NCBI GenBank assembly: GCA_964571845.1
Contig: CAZNDM010000115.1
Span: 1 to 23,749 of the forward strand
Direction: 5' to 3'
Length of the DNA stretch: 23,749 nt
Source of the DNA: WFZT01 sp964571845
GTDB taxonomy: Bacteria > Hydrothermota > Hydrothermia > B15-G9 > WFZT01
In this document: in pieces, positions 14,507-22,375 of the stretch
Position numbering within the stretch: position 1 is the stretch's first letter
Layout: the number at the start of each line of letters is the position of its first letter
Program-made: the position numbers and the translations under genes
The notes under the pieces: model-generated
What the model was told of the DNA's origin: nothing
Database searches by the model: none
Seen by the model: the letters and a program-made list of their open reading frames with translations, nothing else

Positions 14507-16936
14507 ATGCCGGAAAACATTTTACCAACATTAATAGAAGAGGAGATTCGTTCTTCTTATATTGACTATGCAATGAGTGTTATCGTGGGGCGTGCCCTCC
14601 CTGATGTCAGGGATGGGCTGAAGCCCGTTCAGAGGCGTGTCCTCTATGCCATGCGCGAGCTCGGCTTGCTGCCCAACAGACCCTTCAGAAAATCCGCCAC
14701 TGTTGTCGGTGAAGTCATCGGTAAGTATCACCCCCACGGTGATGGTCCTGTTTACGATACCCTTGTCAGAATGGCGCAGGATTTCTCTCTAAGATACCCG
14801 CTGATAGACGGTCAGGGAAACTTTGGATCCATTGATGGAGACCCACCTGCTGCATACAGGTACACTGAGGCAAGGCTCTCAAAGGTCGCCCTCGAGATGC
14901 TCACCGACCTGGACGAGGAGACCGTTGACTTTGTCCCCAATTTTGACGGAAGACTCAAAGAGCCCACAGTACTGCCCTCCAGATTCCCCAACCTTCTCGC
15001 CAATGGATCCTCTGGAATCGCCGTCGGTATGGCAACAAACATACCACCCCATAATGTCGCCGAGCTCGTTGATGGAATCAAGGCTGTTATCGACAATCCT
15101 TCAATATCTGACGATGAACTTCTCACATACATCAAAGGACCTGATTTTCCCACCGGTGGCACAATAGTCGGTATCTCCGGTATCAGAGAAGCTTACAAGA
15201 CAGGTCGTGGAAAGGTCATCGTTAGAGCCAAGTACCATTTTGAGCATCCAAAGGGCAAAAATCCGCGTATAGTCTTCACTGAAATTCCATATCAGGTTTC
15301 TAAAGCAACAATCATTGAAAGGATCGCGAAGCTTGTTAAGGAGAAAAAGCTCGAAGGAATAGCGGATCTCCGCGATGAGTCTGACAGAGAGGGAATAAGA
15401 ATCGTTGTAGAAGTTAAAAGGGGTGCCAACGAAGAGGTTGTCCTAAACAGGCTCCTCAAGCACACTCCTCTTCAGGATACATTCGGAATTATTCTCCTTG
15501 CTCTTGTTGATGGTGAGCCTCGCGTGCTCTCTCTCAAACAGATGATCGAGGCTTATATCAATCATCGCGTCGAAGTAGTTGAACGGAGGACGAGATACAG
15601 ACTGAAAAAGGCAGAGGACAGGGCTCACATACTTGAAGGATTCAAGATTGCCATAGCAAATATTGATAGGGTGGTGGAGATAATTAAATCCTCAGCTGAT
15701 CAGAATGAAGCGAAGTCCCGTCTGATGACCGAATTTGAGCTTTCAGAGGCGCAGGCAAAAGCCATACTTGATATGAGACTCGGAAATCTCACACGCATGG
15801 ACATCAACAAAATTGAGGAAGAGTATCAGAAGCTCCTGAAGGACATTGAAAGGTTCAGAGCAATTCTATCTTCTCGCAGACTCCTTTTCGAGGTTATCAA
15901 GGAGGAACTCGATGATATAAAGGCAAAGTTTGGAGACAAGAGGAGAACGGAGATACTCTCAGAAGAGCCGGTGGACATATCCATCGAGGACCTTATACCG
16001 GACGAGCCTGTTGGAATAACGCTGACCTATCAGGGGTACATCAAGAGAACTCCCCTCAGATCATACACGGCTCAGGGAAGGGGTGGAGTTGGACGCCGCG
16101 GCATTTCCACTTATGAAGACGACTTTCCATGGCTCGTAACAGTTGCGAGAAACCACGACAATCTGCTTCTTCTATCCAACCTCGGTCGCGCCTATTTGAT
16201 GAAAGTTTACCACATATCAGAAGGTTCACTTCAGGCCAAGGGAAAGCCCATAAAGACTTTCCTGAGATTGAGAGACGGTGAGAAGATTATTGAGCTCATA
16301 CCCTTCCGTGAGTTTGATGAAAACAAGTATGTTTTTATGGCCACATCACACGGTATCGTTAAGAAAGTTCCTTTAACTGCCTTTGCCAATGCGGGCAGAG
16401 GTGGAATCATTGCAATAAAACTACTTGAAGATGACTATGTGATCGGTTCAGTTATAACCGGCGGTGATGATGAGATTATCATTGCCAAGACCAACGGAAT
16501 TGGTGTGAGATTCCACGAGTCTGATGTCAGACCCATGGGTAGAGCCTCGATTGGTGTGAGAGGTGCAAAGATTGAGGATAATGCGAGGGCAATCTCCCTT
16601 GTCCGCGTTGCAAATGGAGATAACCTCCTGATTGTCACGAGAAAGGGATATGGTAAAAAATTAAAGATAGAAACCATCAGAAAGGTCAGAAGAGGCGGTA
16701 AAGGTGTGAGGTTTACAAAAGTGGATCAGAAGACAGGTGAGCTTGTAAAAGTGAGTGCGATCAATGGAGATGACGATATAATTTTGATCACGCAGAAGGG
16801 AATAGTGCTCAGACTCAAATCGGAGACCGTTAATTTCTACAGCAGAAATGCACGGGGTGTCAGACTGATGAGGGTCAAAGACGACGATTTTGTAGTTGAT
16901 GCCGCAGTTATCCGGAAGACAGAGGAGGAAGGATGA
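14507..16936 (+). CDS. gyrA: DNA gyrase subunit A
   Basis: The 809-residue protein is the DNA-breaking and rejoining subunit of gyrase, which adds negative supercoils. The N-terminal topoisomerase domain (about 30-460) has GRALPDVRDGLKPVQRR, the catalytic Tyr119 with Arg118 in AAYRYTEARLS, and GMATNIPPHN. The C-terminal beta-pinwheel (about 495-800) carries a GyrA box, QGRGGVG at 523-529, close to the classic Q(R/K)RGG(R/K)G and the mark that separates gyrase from topoisomerase IV. In the quinolone region, HGDGPVYD (77-84) has Gly and Pro where E. coli has Ser83 and Ala84; Asp84 matches E. coli Asp87. gyrB is not in the window. Its TGA overlaps the ATG of the next gene by 4 nt. Confidence 0.96.
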   Translation: MPENILPTLIEEEIRSSYIDYAMSVIVGRALPDVRDGLKPVQRRVLYAMRELGLLPNRPFRKSATVVGEVIGKYHPHGDGPVYDTLVRMAQDFSLRYPLIDGQGNFGSIDGDPPAAYRYTEARLSKVALEMLTDLDEETVDFVPNFDGRLKEPTVLPSRFPNLLANGSSGIAVGMATNIPPHNVAELVDGIKAVIDNPSISDDELLTYIKGPDFPTGGTIVGISGIREAYKTGRGKVIVRAKYHFEHPKGKNPRIVFTEIPYQVSKATIIERIAKLVKEKKLEGIADLRDESDREGIRIVVEVKRGANEEVVLNRLLKHTPLQDTFGIILLALVDGEPRVLSLKQMIEAYINHRVEVVERRTRYRLKKAEDRAHILEGFKIAIANIDRVVEIIKSSADQNEAKSRLMTEFELSEAQAKAILDMRLGNLTRMDINKIEEEYQKLLKDIERFRAILSSRRLLFEVIKEELDDIKAKFGDKRRTEILSEEPVDISIEDLIPDEPVGITLTYQGYIKRTPLRSYTAQGRGGVGRRGISTYEDDFPWLVTVARNHDNLLLLSNLGRAYLMKVYHISEGSLQAKGKPIKTFLRLRDGEKIIELIPFREFDENKYVFMATSHGIVKKVPLTAFANAGRGGIIAIKLLEDDYVIGSVITGGDDEIIIAKTNGIGVRFHESDVRPMGRASIGVRGAKIEDNARAISLVRVANGDNLLIVTRKGYGKKLKIETIRKVRRGGKGVRFTKVDQKTGELVKVSAINGDDDIILITQKGIVLRLKSETVNFYSRNARGVRLMRVKDDDFVVDAAVIRKTEEEG

Positions 16937-17562
16937 ACCTTTTGGTCTCTATAATTTTTTCGTTAAACCTGCCATTCGGTTCCTCACCGGCGCTTAAAAA
17001 TGCGGTGATGTCACTTGTGATCCCCGGATCTTCGCAGATCCTGAACGGATCAAAAATTAAAGGGTATTCCTTTGTCGCAACTGAGATATTCGGTATTCTC
17101 GGCAATTTCTATTACACAAGGGAAGCGCAGAAATTTGTGGAGAGGTACAAAACTTATGCTTACACGGTAGCCGGGGCAAATCCTGAAATATCGGATGAAG
17201 ATTACTGGGATGCAATTGAGAGGAGACGGACAAGGGAGGAGTACATAGAGTACCTCTGGAGGCTTGCAAGAAGTTATTATCCAACGGATCCGGCAAGACA
17301 GCAGGACTTTGTCAACAGTCGGATGGTTGAAGGCACATGGAGCTTCCCAACGCTTGAGGAATGGTTCAGTTACAGAAAGATGAGAAGACAGGAGAGGTCA
17401 AGCCTTTCCAATGCAAGTGTAATGGTGGGTGTCATCATAGCAAATCACATCTTTTCGGCACTCGATGCATTTGTATCAACGAAACTGGCAGCCAGAAAAG
17501 TATCGTTTGAGACCCGTGTGGGTCCCTGGACTTCTTCAGTTTCGTTGACCTACAGATTTTAG
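16933..17562 (+). CDS. DUF5683-like envelope protein of unknown function
   Basis: A 209-residue protein with a hydrophobic N-terminus (MNLLVSIIFSLNLPFG) that may be a signal peptide. It then has an IPGSSQILNGSKIKG block (about 30-44) of the PG-x-GQ-x-x-NG-x-x-x-KG type seen in DUF5683-like proteins, a charged helical middle (about 75-150), a second hydrophobic stretch ending NHIFSALDAFVS (similar to the N-x-x-D-A segment of the same family), and a final beta-like stretch closing in Phe (SSVSLTYRF). The Phe end resembles outer-membrane proteins, but the protein is too short to form an obvious barrel. The ATGA overlap with gyrA and the 1-nt gap to the next gene place it in the gyrA operon. Function is unknown; the family resemblance is moderate. 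Confidence 0.75.
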   Translation: MNLLVSIIFSLNLPFGSSPALKNAVMSLVIPGSSQILNGSKIKGYSFVATEIFGILGNFYYTREAQKFVERYKTYAYTVAGANPEISDEDYWDAIERRRTREEYIEYLWRLARSYYPTDPARQQDFVNSRMVEGTWSFPTLEEWFSYRKMRRQERSSLSNASVMVGVIIANHIFSALDAFVSTKLAARKVSFETRVGPWTSSVSLTYRF

Positions 17563-17563
17563 T

Positions 17564-18463
17564 ATGACAGATTTTGACTTCAAAAAATACTGGCAGGAAA
17601 GACTGGAGATTGTAAACAGGGCTTTAAATTATTATCTGCCGGAAGATGCCAACGGTCCGCAAATCCTGGTCGAGGCTATGAGGTACACGCTGTTTGCGGG
17701 CGGAAAGAGGTTGAGACCACTTCTGTCTATAATAGGTTATGAGCTCTCTGGAGGCAGGGATCTTGAGGGAGAGCTGCTTCCGGTTGCCTGTGGAATTGAG
17801 ATGATCCACACTTTTTCGTTGATACACGACGATCTGCCCGCAATGGACAACGACGATTTCAGGAGAGGTAAACCCACGAACCACAGGGTGTTTGGCGAGG
17901 CTATAGCCATCCTTGCTGGAGATGCCCTATTTTCTCATGCATTTTACACGATTGTTCAATCCAGAATGCCGCCGGAGAGACTCGTTTCTGTACTCAAGGA
18001 GATCACAGATGCCATAGGTCTTGACGGCATGCTTGGAGGTCAGGTTGCTGATGTAACGGGAGAGAACAAGCCCCCGTCCGAGGAAATAGTGGAATACATT
18101 CATTCGAGAAAGACAGGGAAGTTTATCAGGGCGTCTCTCAAAGCAGGAGGTCTTGCCGCAGGTGCACCCGGTGATGTCATTGACCTCTTTCACAGAGTGG
18201 GAGATAAGATCGGTTTAACCTTCCAGATCGTTGACGACATTCTTGACGAGATAGGAGAAAAGGACAAGCTTGGCAAGAGTGTGGGCAAGGACAGGGAAAG
18301 CGGGAAACAGACCTACGTGAGGGTATATGGGCTTCAAAGGGCAAAGGAGAAGGCACGCGAACTTGCTGAATCAGCCATTTCCGAAGTTGAGGATCATTTC
18401 GGCTTTCAGAAGGGGAGACCTTTGATAGATCTGATTAAATTTATCGTAGAAAGGAACTACTAA
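17564..18463 (+). CDS. ispA: Short-chain polyprenyl diphosphate synthase (farnesyl/geranylgeranyl type)
   Basis: This 299-residue enzyme condenses isopentenyl diphosphate with allylic diphosphates to make C15 or C20 chains for quinones, carotenoids or undecaprenyl precursors. Motifs: GGKRLRP (about 46-52), the first aspartate-rich motif DDLPAMD (89-95) with the two-residue insert typical of bacterial type II enzymes, LAGDAL, GQVADV (159-164), RKTGKF, and the second aspartate-rich motif DDILDE (224-229). Phe84, five residues before the first motif, matches the aromatic position that limits chain length in bacterial farnesyl synthases, favouring C15, though C20 is possible. It starts 1 nt after the previous stop and ends 2 nt before the next start, so it is co-transcribed with gyrA. 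Confidence 0.92.
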   Translation: MTDFDFKKYWQERLEIVNRALNYYLPEDANGPQILVEAMRYTLFAGGKRLRPLLSIIGYELSGGRDLEGELLPVACGIEMIHTFSLIHDDLPAMDNDDFRRGKPTNHRVFGEAIAILAGDALFSHAFYTIVQSRMPPERLVSVLKEITDAIGLDGMLGGQVADVTGENKPPSEEIVEYIHSRKTGKFIRASLKAGGLAAGAPGDVIDLFHRVGDKIGLTFQIVDDILDEIGEKDKLGKSVGKDRESGKQTYVRVYGLQRAKEKARELAESAISEVEDHFGFQKGRPLIDLIKFIVERNY

Positions 18464-18465
18464 CC

Positions 18466-18909
18466 TTGAATCCGTTCTTGCAGATTTTCACAAATAAATA
18501 CTTCATTGTGCCCCTTTTCACGGGTTTTCTCGCCCAGACTTTCAAATTTTTTCTGTACTGGTTTATCAGGAAAAAGCCGGATTTCAGGTGGTTTTTTTAC
18601 ACAGGAGGCATGCCAAGTGCCCATTCTGCGTCGGTTATGGCACTTTCAACCATTGTGGGAAAGCACAAGGGTTTTGATTCCGCAATATTTGGCGTAACAT
18701 TATACTTCAGTTTGATCGTGATGTACGATGCTGCCGGTCTCAGGAGGGCAGCCGGGATGCAGGCGAGAGTGATAAACAGAATGATCGAGGAGCTAAAAAT
18801 TGCACACAGAATCAGGGAAGAGAGGCTCAGAGAGTTTCTGGGACATACACCATTTGAGGTCTTTGTGGGTGCTCTGTTCGGGATTTTTGCAGGAGTTATA
18901 ATGGGATGA
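18466..18909 (+). CDS. Divergent PAP2 family (DUF212) membrane protein
   Basis: A 147-residue integral membrane protein. The start is TTG 18466, with AGGA 10 nt upstream inside the end of the ispA gene. Diagnostic blocks of the divergent PAP2/YuiD family are GGMPSAHSA (47-55), YDAAGLRRAAGMQA (87-100) and LGHTPFEVFVGALFGI (125-140). The PSAHS and downstream His/Arg positions resemble phosphatidic acid phosphatase type 2 active-site motifs, so a lipid or isoprenoid pyrophosphate phosphatase role is plausible. That would fit its place right after a polyprenyl diphosphate synthase, but the family activity is not established to my knowledge. The last 4 nt overlap the M50 gene (ATGA). Confidence 0.9.
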   Translation: MNPFLQIFTNKYFIVPLFTGFLAQTFKFFLYWFIRKKPDFRWFFYTGGMPSAHSASVMALSTIVGKHKGFDSAIFGVTLYFSLIVMYDAAGLRRAAGMQARVINRMIEELKIAHRIREERLREFLGHTPFEVFVGALFGIFAGVIMG

Positions 18910-19553
18910 ACATTTATCAGATGCTTTTTCAGATTGCCTTTTTCGCACCGCCGTTTTTACTTGCCCTGAGTTTACACGAGTTCGCCCATGCGTACAGTGC
19001 GTATAAACTCGGGGATCCTACGGCAAAGATGATGGGGAGGCTCACTCTGGATCCATTCAAGCACATTGATATAATCGGACTTGTGATGCTGTTTCTCGTG
19101 CATATCGGGTGGGCAAAACCTGTGCCGGTGAATTACAGCAGGTTGAGAAATCCGAAAAGAGATGCAGTTATTGTGGCTTTCGCAGGTCCCGGTATAAATC
19201 TACTTTCTGCCATCATCGGCGGAGTGATATTCAGATTCACCAGTCAACTTGCGCTTCCCCGGTATTTTGATATTCTGAACAACATGCTTCTCGTTTTCGT
19301 TCTGATCAGTTTGATCCTGGCGTTTTTTAACCTGATACCTGTGCCTCCACTTGATGGCTGGCGTATTGTTACAGCTTATTCAGATCCGGTAAAATTGCGT
19401 GTTTACGAGACTTACGGAATTTTCCTGCTGCTGTTTTTATTCTTCTCCCCATACATCATAGGGGTTGATCTGCTCGGAATGTATTTAAGACCCCTTGTCG
19501 GAATTTTCACTAAACTGACAATAGGTGTGGACCTTTCAAAAAGTTTTATCTGA
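18906..19553 (+). CDS. Site-2-protease-like intramembrane metalloprotease (M50 family)
   Basis: This 215-residue protein is mostly hydrophobic, with several predicted membrane segments. Zinc ligands are in HEFAH (His24, Glu25 catalytic, His28), and the third ligand is in NLIPVPPLDGW (Asp150). These two motifs, and the AFAGPGINLL segment between them, define the compact group III-type site-2 proteases without PDZ or CBS domains. Such enzymes cut substrates within the inner membrane; the substrate here is unknown. There is a 4-nt start overlap with the DUF212 gene and a 10-nt gap to the aminotransferase. Confidence 0.92.
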   Translation: MNIYQMLFQIAFFAPPFLLALSLHEFAHAYSAYKLGDPTAKMMGRLTLDPFKHIDIIGLVMLFLVHIGWAKPVPVNYSRLRNPKRDAVIVAFAGPGINLLSAIIGGVIFRFTSQLALPRYFDILNNMLLVFVLISLILAFFNLIPVPPLDGWRIVTAYSDPVKLRVYETYGIFLLLFLFFSPYIIGVDLLGMYLRPLVGIFTKLTIGVDLSKSFI

Positions 19554-19563
19554 GGAGAAATTT

Positions 19564-20724
19564 ATGAGAGCAGATGATCTTGGCCATTCTTCTTTTGAGA
19601 TATTGAGAAAAGCCCGCGAGCTTGAGAGGGCGGGCAAAGAAGTTATTCACTTACACATCGGAGAGCCGGATTTCAAAACACCGGATAACATTGTAGAAGC
19701 CGCTTACTCTGCAATGAAGGAGGGTTTTACCCACTACACGGACCCGCAGGGAATACTGGAACTGAGGGAGGCGATATCCTGGTATCAGAAACAATACAGA
19801 AGGGTTGAGATTGATCCCTCACGCATCATTGTAACTCCAGGTGCTAAAATGATGATTCTTTATTCATTGCTCGTAACAGTTGAGCCGGGCGACGAAGTTA
19901 TTTATACTGATCCCGGATACATGTCCTACAGGTCTCATATCAATCTTGCAGGTGGGGTACCGGTTCCGTGGAAACTGTCTGCGGATGATGGCTTCTTGCA
20001 TGATCCTGATAGATTGAAAAGCCTGATAACTCCGAGGACAAGGGCAATTATTCTAAACTTTCCCCACAATCCCACAGGTGTTACCATTGATGGAGATACC
20101 CTGAGGGAGTTGATGCGTATAGCGGTTGAAAATGGAATTTATGTTGTTTCTGATGAAATCTATTCGAGAATACTCTTTGAAGGTGAGCATATAAGTGCTC
20201 TTGGACTTGAGGGTAGCGACGAGTTTCTTTTCCTGATAGATGGATTTTCAAAAACCTATGCGATGACAGGGTGGCGTATAGGTTACGGGGTGGTTCCTTT
20301 AAAGTTTGTGCAGAAGGTTGTCAAGCTCCAGATGAGTACAGTTTCCTGTGCCACTTCTTTTGTGCAGAAGGCTGCTATTGAGGCTATCAAGGGACCACAG
20401 GATTCTGTGGACTTAATGGTAAATGCATTCAAGAGGCGGAGAGATATAACACTGGACATATTGAGAGCTGCGGGTATTGATTATGTGAAACCGCAAGGGG
20501 CTTTCTATGTATTCCCGAATCTTGGGGTTGATACAGATAGATTTGCTGGTTTTCTGCTCGATGAATTTGGGGTTGCTGTGCTCCCCGGATCGTACTTCGG
20601 TGAGCAGGGCAGGGGACATATCAGAATTTCTTTTGCCAACAGTGATGAAAAGATCAGGGAGGGTGTTTCCCGTATCATCCGTGCACTCGAGAAGTTTAAT
20701 GTTTATAAGGAGGAGAGGAGATGA
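19564..20724 (+). CDS. Pyridoxal-phosphate aminotransferase, class I/II (aspartate-aminotransferase-like)
   Basis: I choose ATG 19564 (386 residues), preceded by GAGGAG, over an ATG 39 nt upstream inside the protease gene. This fold type I enzyme has HIGEPDF near residue 31, NFPHNPTG (165-172), SDEIY (196-200), the cofactor lysine Lys230 in FSKTYAMTGWRIGY, and the carboxylate-binding Arg354 in GHIRISFAN. It is of the AspC subgroup I-gamma type that acts on aspartate, aromatic or branched amino acids; which substrate cannot be told. Its TGA overlaps the ATG of the NifX-type gene by 4 nt. Confidence 0.92.
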   Translation: MRADDLGHSSFEILRKARELERAGKEVIHLHIGEPDFKTPDNIVEAAYSAMKEGFTHYTDPQGILELREAISWYQKQYRRVEIDPSRIIVTPGAKMMILYSLLVTVEPGDEVIYTDPGYMSYRSHINLAGGVPVPWKLSADDGFLHDPDRLKSLITPRTRAIILNFPHNPTGVTIDGDTLRELMRIAVENGIYVVSDEIYSRILFEGEHISALGLEGSDEFLFLIDGFSKTYAMTGWRIGYGVVPLKFVQKVVKLQMSTVSCATSFVQKAAIEAIKGPQDSVDLMVNAFKRRRDITLDILRAAGIDYVKPQGAFYVFPNLGVDTDRFAGFLLDEFGVAVLPGSYFGEQGRGHIRISFANSDEKIREGVSRIIRALEKFNVYKEERR

Positions 20725-21083
20725 GGATCGCTTTACCGGTAAAATACGGGACAGGTCTGGAGGATGAGATCGAAGAACACTTTGGAAGGGCAAGGTTCTA
20801 CGCAGTTGTGGATGTCGATGAAAATGGGGAGATAACCCGGTATCAGAGTAAGGAGGTCCCCTTCGAGGAGCATGGTCCCGGAGACATTCCAGGATGGCTC
20901 AGGGGTTTTGATGTAGATGTGGTTATTGCACGGGGTATGGGACACAAGGCTGTGGACTTTTTCAACCAGTTTGGTATCAGAGTGATTATGGGGGCATCAG
21001 GCAGGATAAAAGAAGTAATAAGTCAGTTTATCTCGGGCAATCTCAGGACAGAAGAGTGGGAGTGTGATAAGGATCACGGATAG
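20721..21083 (+). CDS. NifX/NifB-type dinitrogenase cofactor-binding domain protein
   Basis: A 120-residue single-domain protein: MRIALPVKYGTGLEDEIEEH, then FGRARFYAVVDVDENGE, EEHGPGDIP, a DVVIARGMGHKAVDFF helix and GIRVIMGASGRIKEVISQF. This is the NifX/NifB C-terminal/VnfY-type fold that carries iron-molybdenum cofactor precursors in nitrogen fixers. Stand-alone copies are common in anaerobes without nitrogenase, where the role is unknown, possibly iron-sulfur cluster handling. No nif genes are visible. It has a 4-nt overlap with the aminotransferase gene and is the last gene of the plus-strand operon. Its final 10 nt overlap the end of the convergent serine hydrolase gene. Confidence 0.9.
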   Translation: MRIALPVKYGTGLEDEIEEHFGRARFYAVVDVDENGEITRYQSKEVPFEEHGPGDIPGWLRGFDVDVVIARGMGHKAVDFFNQFGIRVIMGASGRIKEVISQFISGNLRTEEWECDKDHG

Positions 21084-22141
21084 AGTTCTGCCACTTTCCT
21101 GTGAAATTTTATCCTGAACAAAAGGATGGATGCTGGATTTCTTCCGTAGTAAACTCTGTTTGTCAGGAGAGAGACAACGAGCTCTCTATCCGGATCAACG
21201 AAGAGGGAGGTGCCTGTAAATCCGAGGTGTCCGAATGTATTTTTTCCAAAGAATCTTGCAGGTGAGCCCTGTGTCCACAGTGCCCAGCCGAGTCCTCTTC
21301 TCTGGTTTTGAAACTCTTTCTGTGGCATAACTGCATCCACAAACACCCGTCTTGGCAGGCCAAAGTGAGATATGCCGGAGATACCTTCAAGCCACATGAG
21401 ACCAAGCTTTGCGACATCGAAAGCAGTTGAAAAGATGCCTGCGTGGCCTGCCACTCCGCCCAGTGCAAAGGCATTCTCGTCGTGTACCTCTCCGCAGAGC
21501 CTCCTCTTTCTCCAGGGACAAAATTCAGTTGCAATACACCTTTCCCTGTCAATGGGTCCGTAGTCAGTATTCTGGAGACCTATGGGATCAATTACTGTCT
21601 CACGAACAACATCTCGAAGACTTTTACCCGTGATTCTCTCGAGTGCCCATCCGATTATCATGTATCCAAGGTCAGAATAAACGATCATTTCTCCGGGAAT
21701 GTACGATAACTCAGTCGATAAAACAGCCCTTTTTATCTCCTCTCCTTTCATCTTTTTGTAAAATGGCTTCCACGATGGAAGACCTGCACTGTGCGTGAGC
21801 AGGTGCCTGAAAGTGATTTTCCCTATGTCAAAAAGTTTATCAGTGGAAGAAACGGGCCTTTTCCCCGTAAATTCAGGTATAATCGAGCTTACCGGTATAT
21901 CAATGGAGAAACCTTTCTTGTAGAACAGACTGAGCAGAGCCGTGGTAACAAAGATCTTCGTCAGGGATGCTATGTCATAAAGGGAATCATCCCCTATATT
22001 TCTTTCCGGTTCTCTATCTGGATTGGGCTTTCCAACTCGAACATGATAAACGAGGTTCCCCTTATAAAAAATTGCACTGCTTGCGGCAGTGTAAACAGAG
22101 AATAGTCCAGACTCAAGTAATTCGGTGATTTCTCTCTCCAT
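21074..22141 (-). CDS. Serine hydrolase of the class C beta-lactamase/DD-peptidase family
   Basis: A 355-residue penicillin-binding-protein-fold hydrolase. Catalytic motifs: SLTK (59-62, nucleophile Ser59 and Lys62), YSD (155-157, the Tyr-x-Asn equivalent) and HLGFTG (305-310, in place of the Lys-Thr-Gly triad). Other family marks are FRHLLTHSAGLPSW (111-124) and GGVAGHAGIFST. No signal peptide is visible, so it may be cytoplasmic or start differently; however, GGGAGGT 8 nt before the ATG supports this start. It could be an esterase, peptidase or cell-wall enzyme, and the substrate cannot be told. It is probably transcribed alone, since a 234-bp gap separates it from the lipid kinase. Its end overlaps the convergent NifX-type gene by 10 nt. 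Confidence 0.9.
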   Translation of the reverse strand: MEREITELLESGLFSVYTAASSAIFYKGNLVYHVRVGKPNPDREPERNIGDDSLYDIASLTKIFVTTALLSLFYKKGFSIDIPVSSIIPEFTGKRPVSSTDKLFDIGKITFRHLLTHSAGLPSWKPFYKKMKGEEIKRAVLSTELSYIPGEMIVYSDLGYMIIGWALERITGKSLRDVVRETVIDPIGLQNTDYGPIDRERCIATEFCPWRKRRLCGEVHDENAFALGGVAGHAGIFSTAFDVAKLGLMWLEGISGISHFGLPRRVFVDAVMPQKEFQNQRRGLGWALWTQGSPARFFGKNTFGHLGFTGTSLFVDPDRELVVSLLTNRVYYGRNPASILLFRIKFHRKVAELYP

Positions 22142-22375
22142 TTTAAAGACCTCCCGCTCTCCTTTTTTCTTCGTAATTTTCCATTTTCAAATTTTGACCA
22201 AAAAATCGAAATCCAATTTTTGCCACTCTAACATGGCGCTCAAAACACCTGTTTATGCATACTTTTTAAAATATCAATTACAGTTGTATCCCCAGGGGTT
22301 TCATAATTCGTACGGAGGTGGATATTATATACACTAAATTGGTGGTATTTGCAACAAACAGTCTTGACAGTACCC
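22142..22375 (-). promoter_or_regulatory. Intergenic leader of the serine hydrolase gene
   Basis: This A/T-rich 234-bp gap has no gene. On the minus strand TATAAT lies at 22329-22324 with only a weak -35 (TTGCAA, 19-bp spacer), which would give a leader of about 175 nt. A second weak candidate is TTGATA just downstream. GGGAGGT lies before the hydrolase ATG. No intrinsic terminator is seen for the upstream lipid kinase gene. A short palindrome CCCCAGGGG at 22290-22298 has no evident role. Confidence 0.35.

Noticed and set aside
20721..21083. Evidence for nitrogen fixation
   Set aside because: A stand-alone NifX-type domain is common in organisms without nitrogenase; no nifHDK or nifB is visible.
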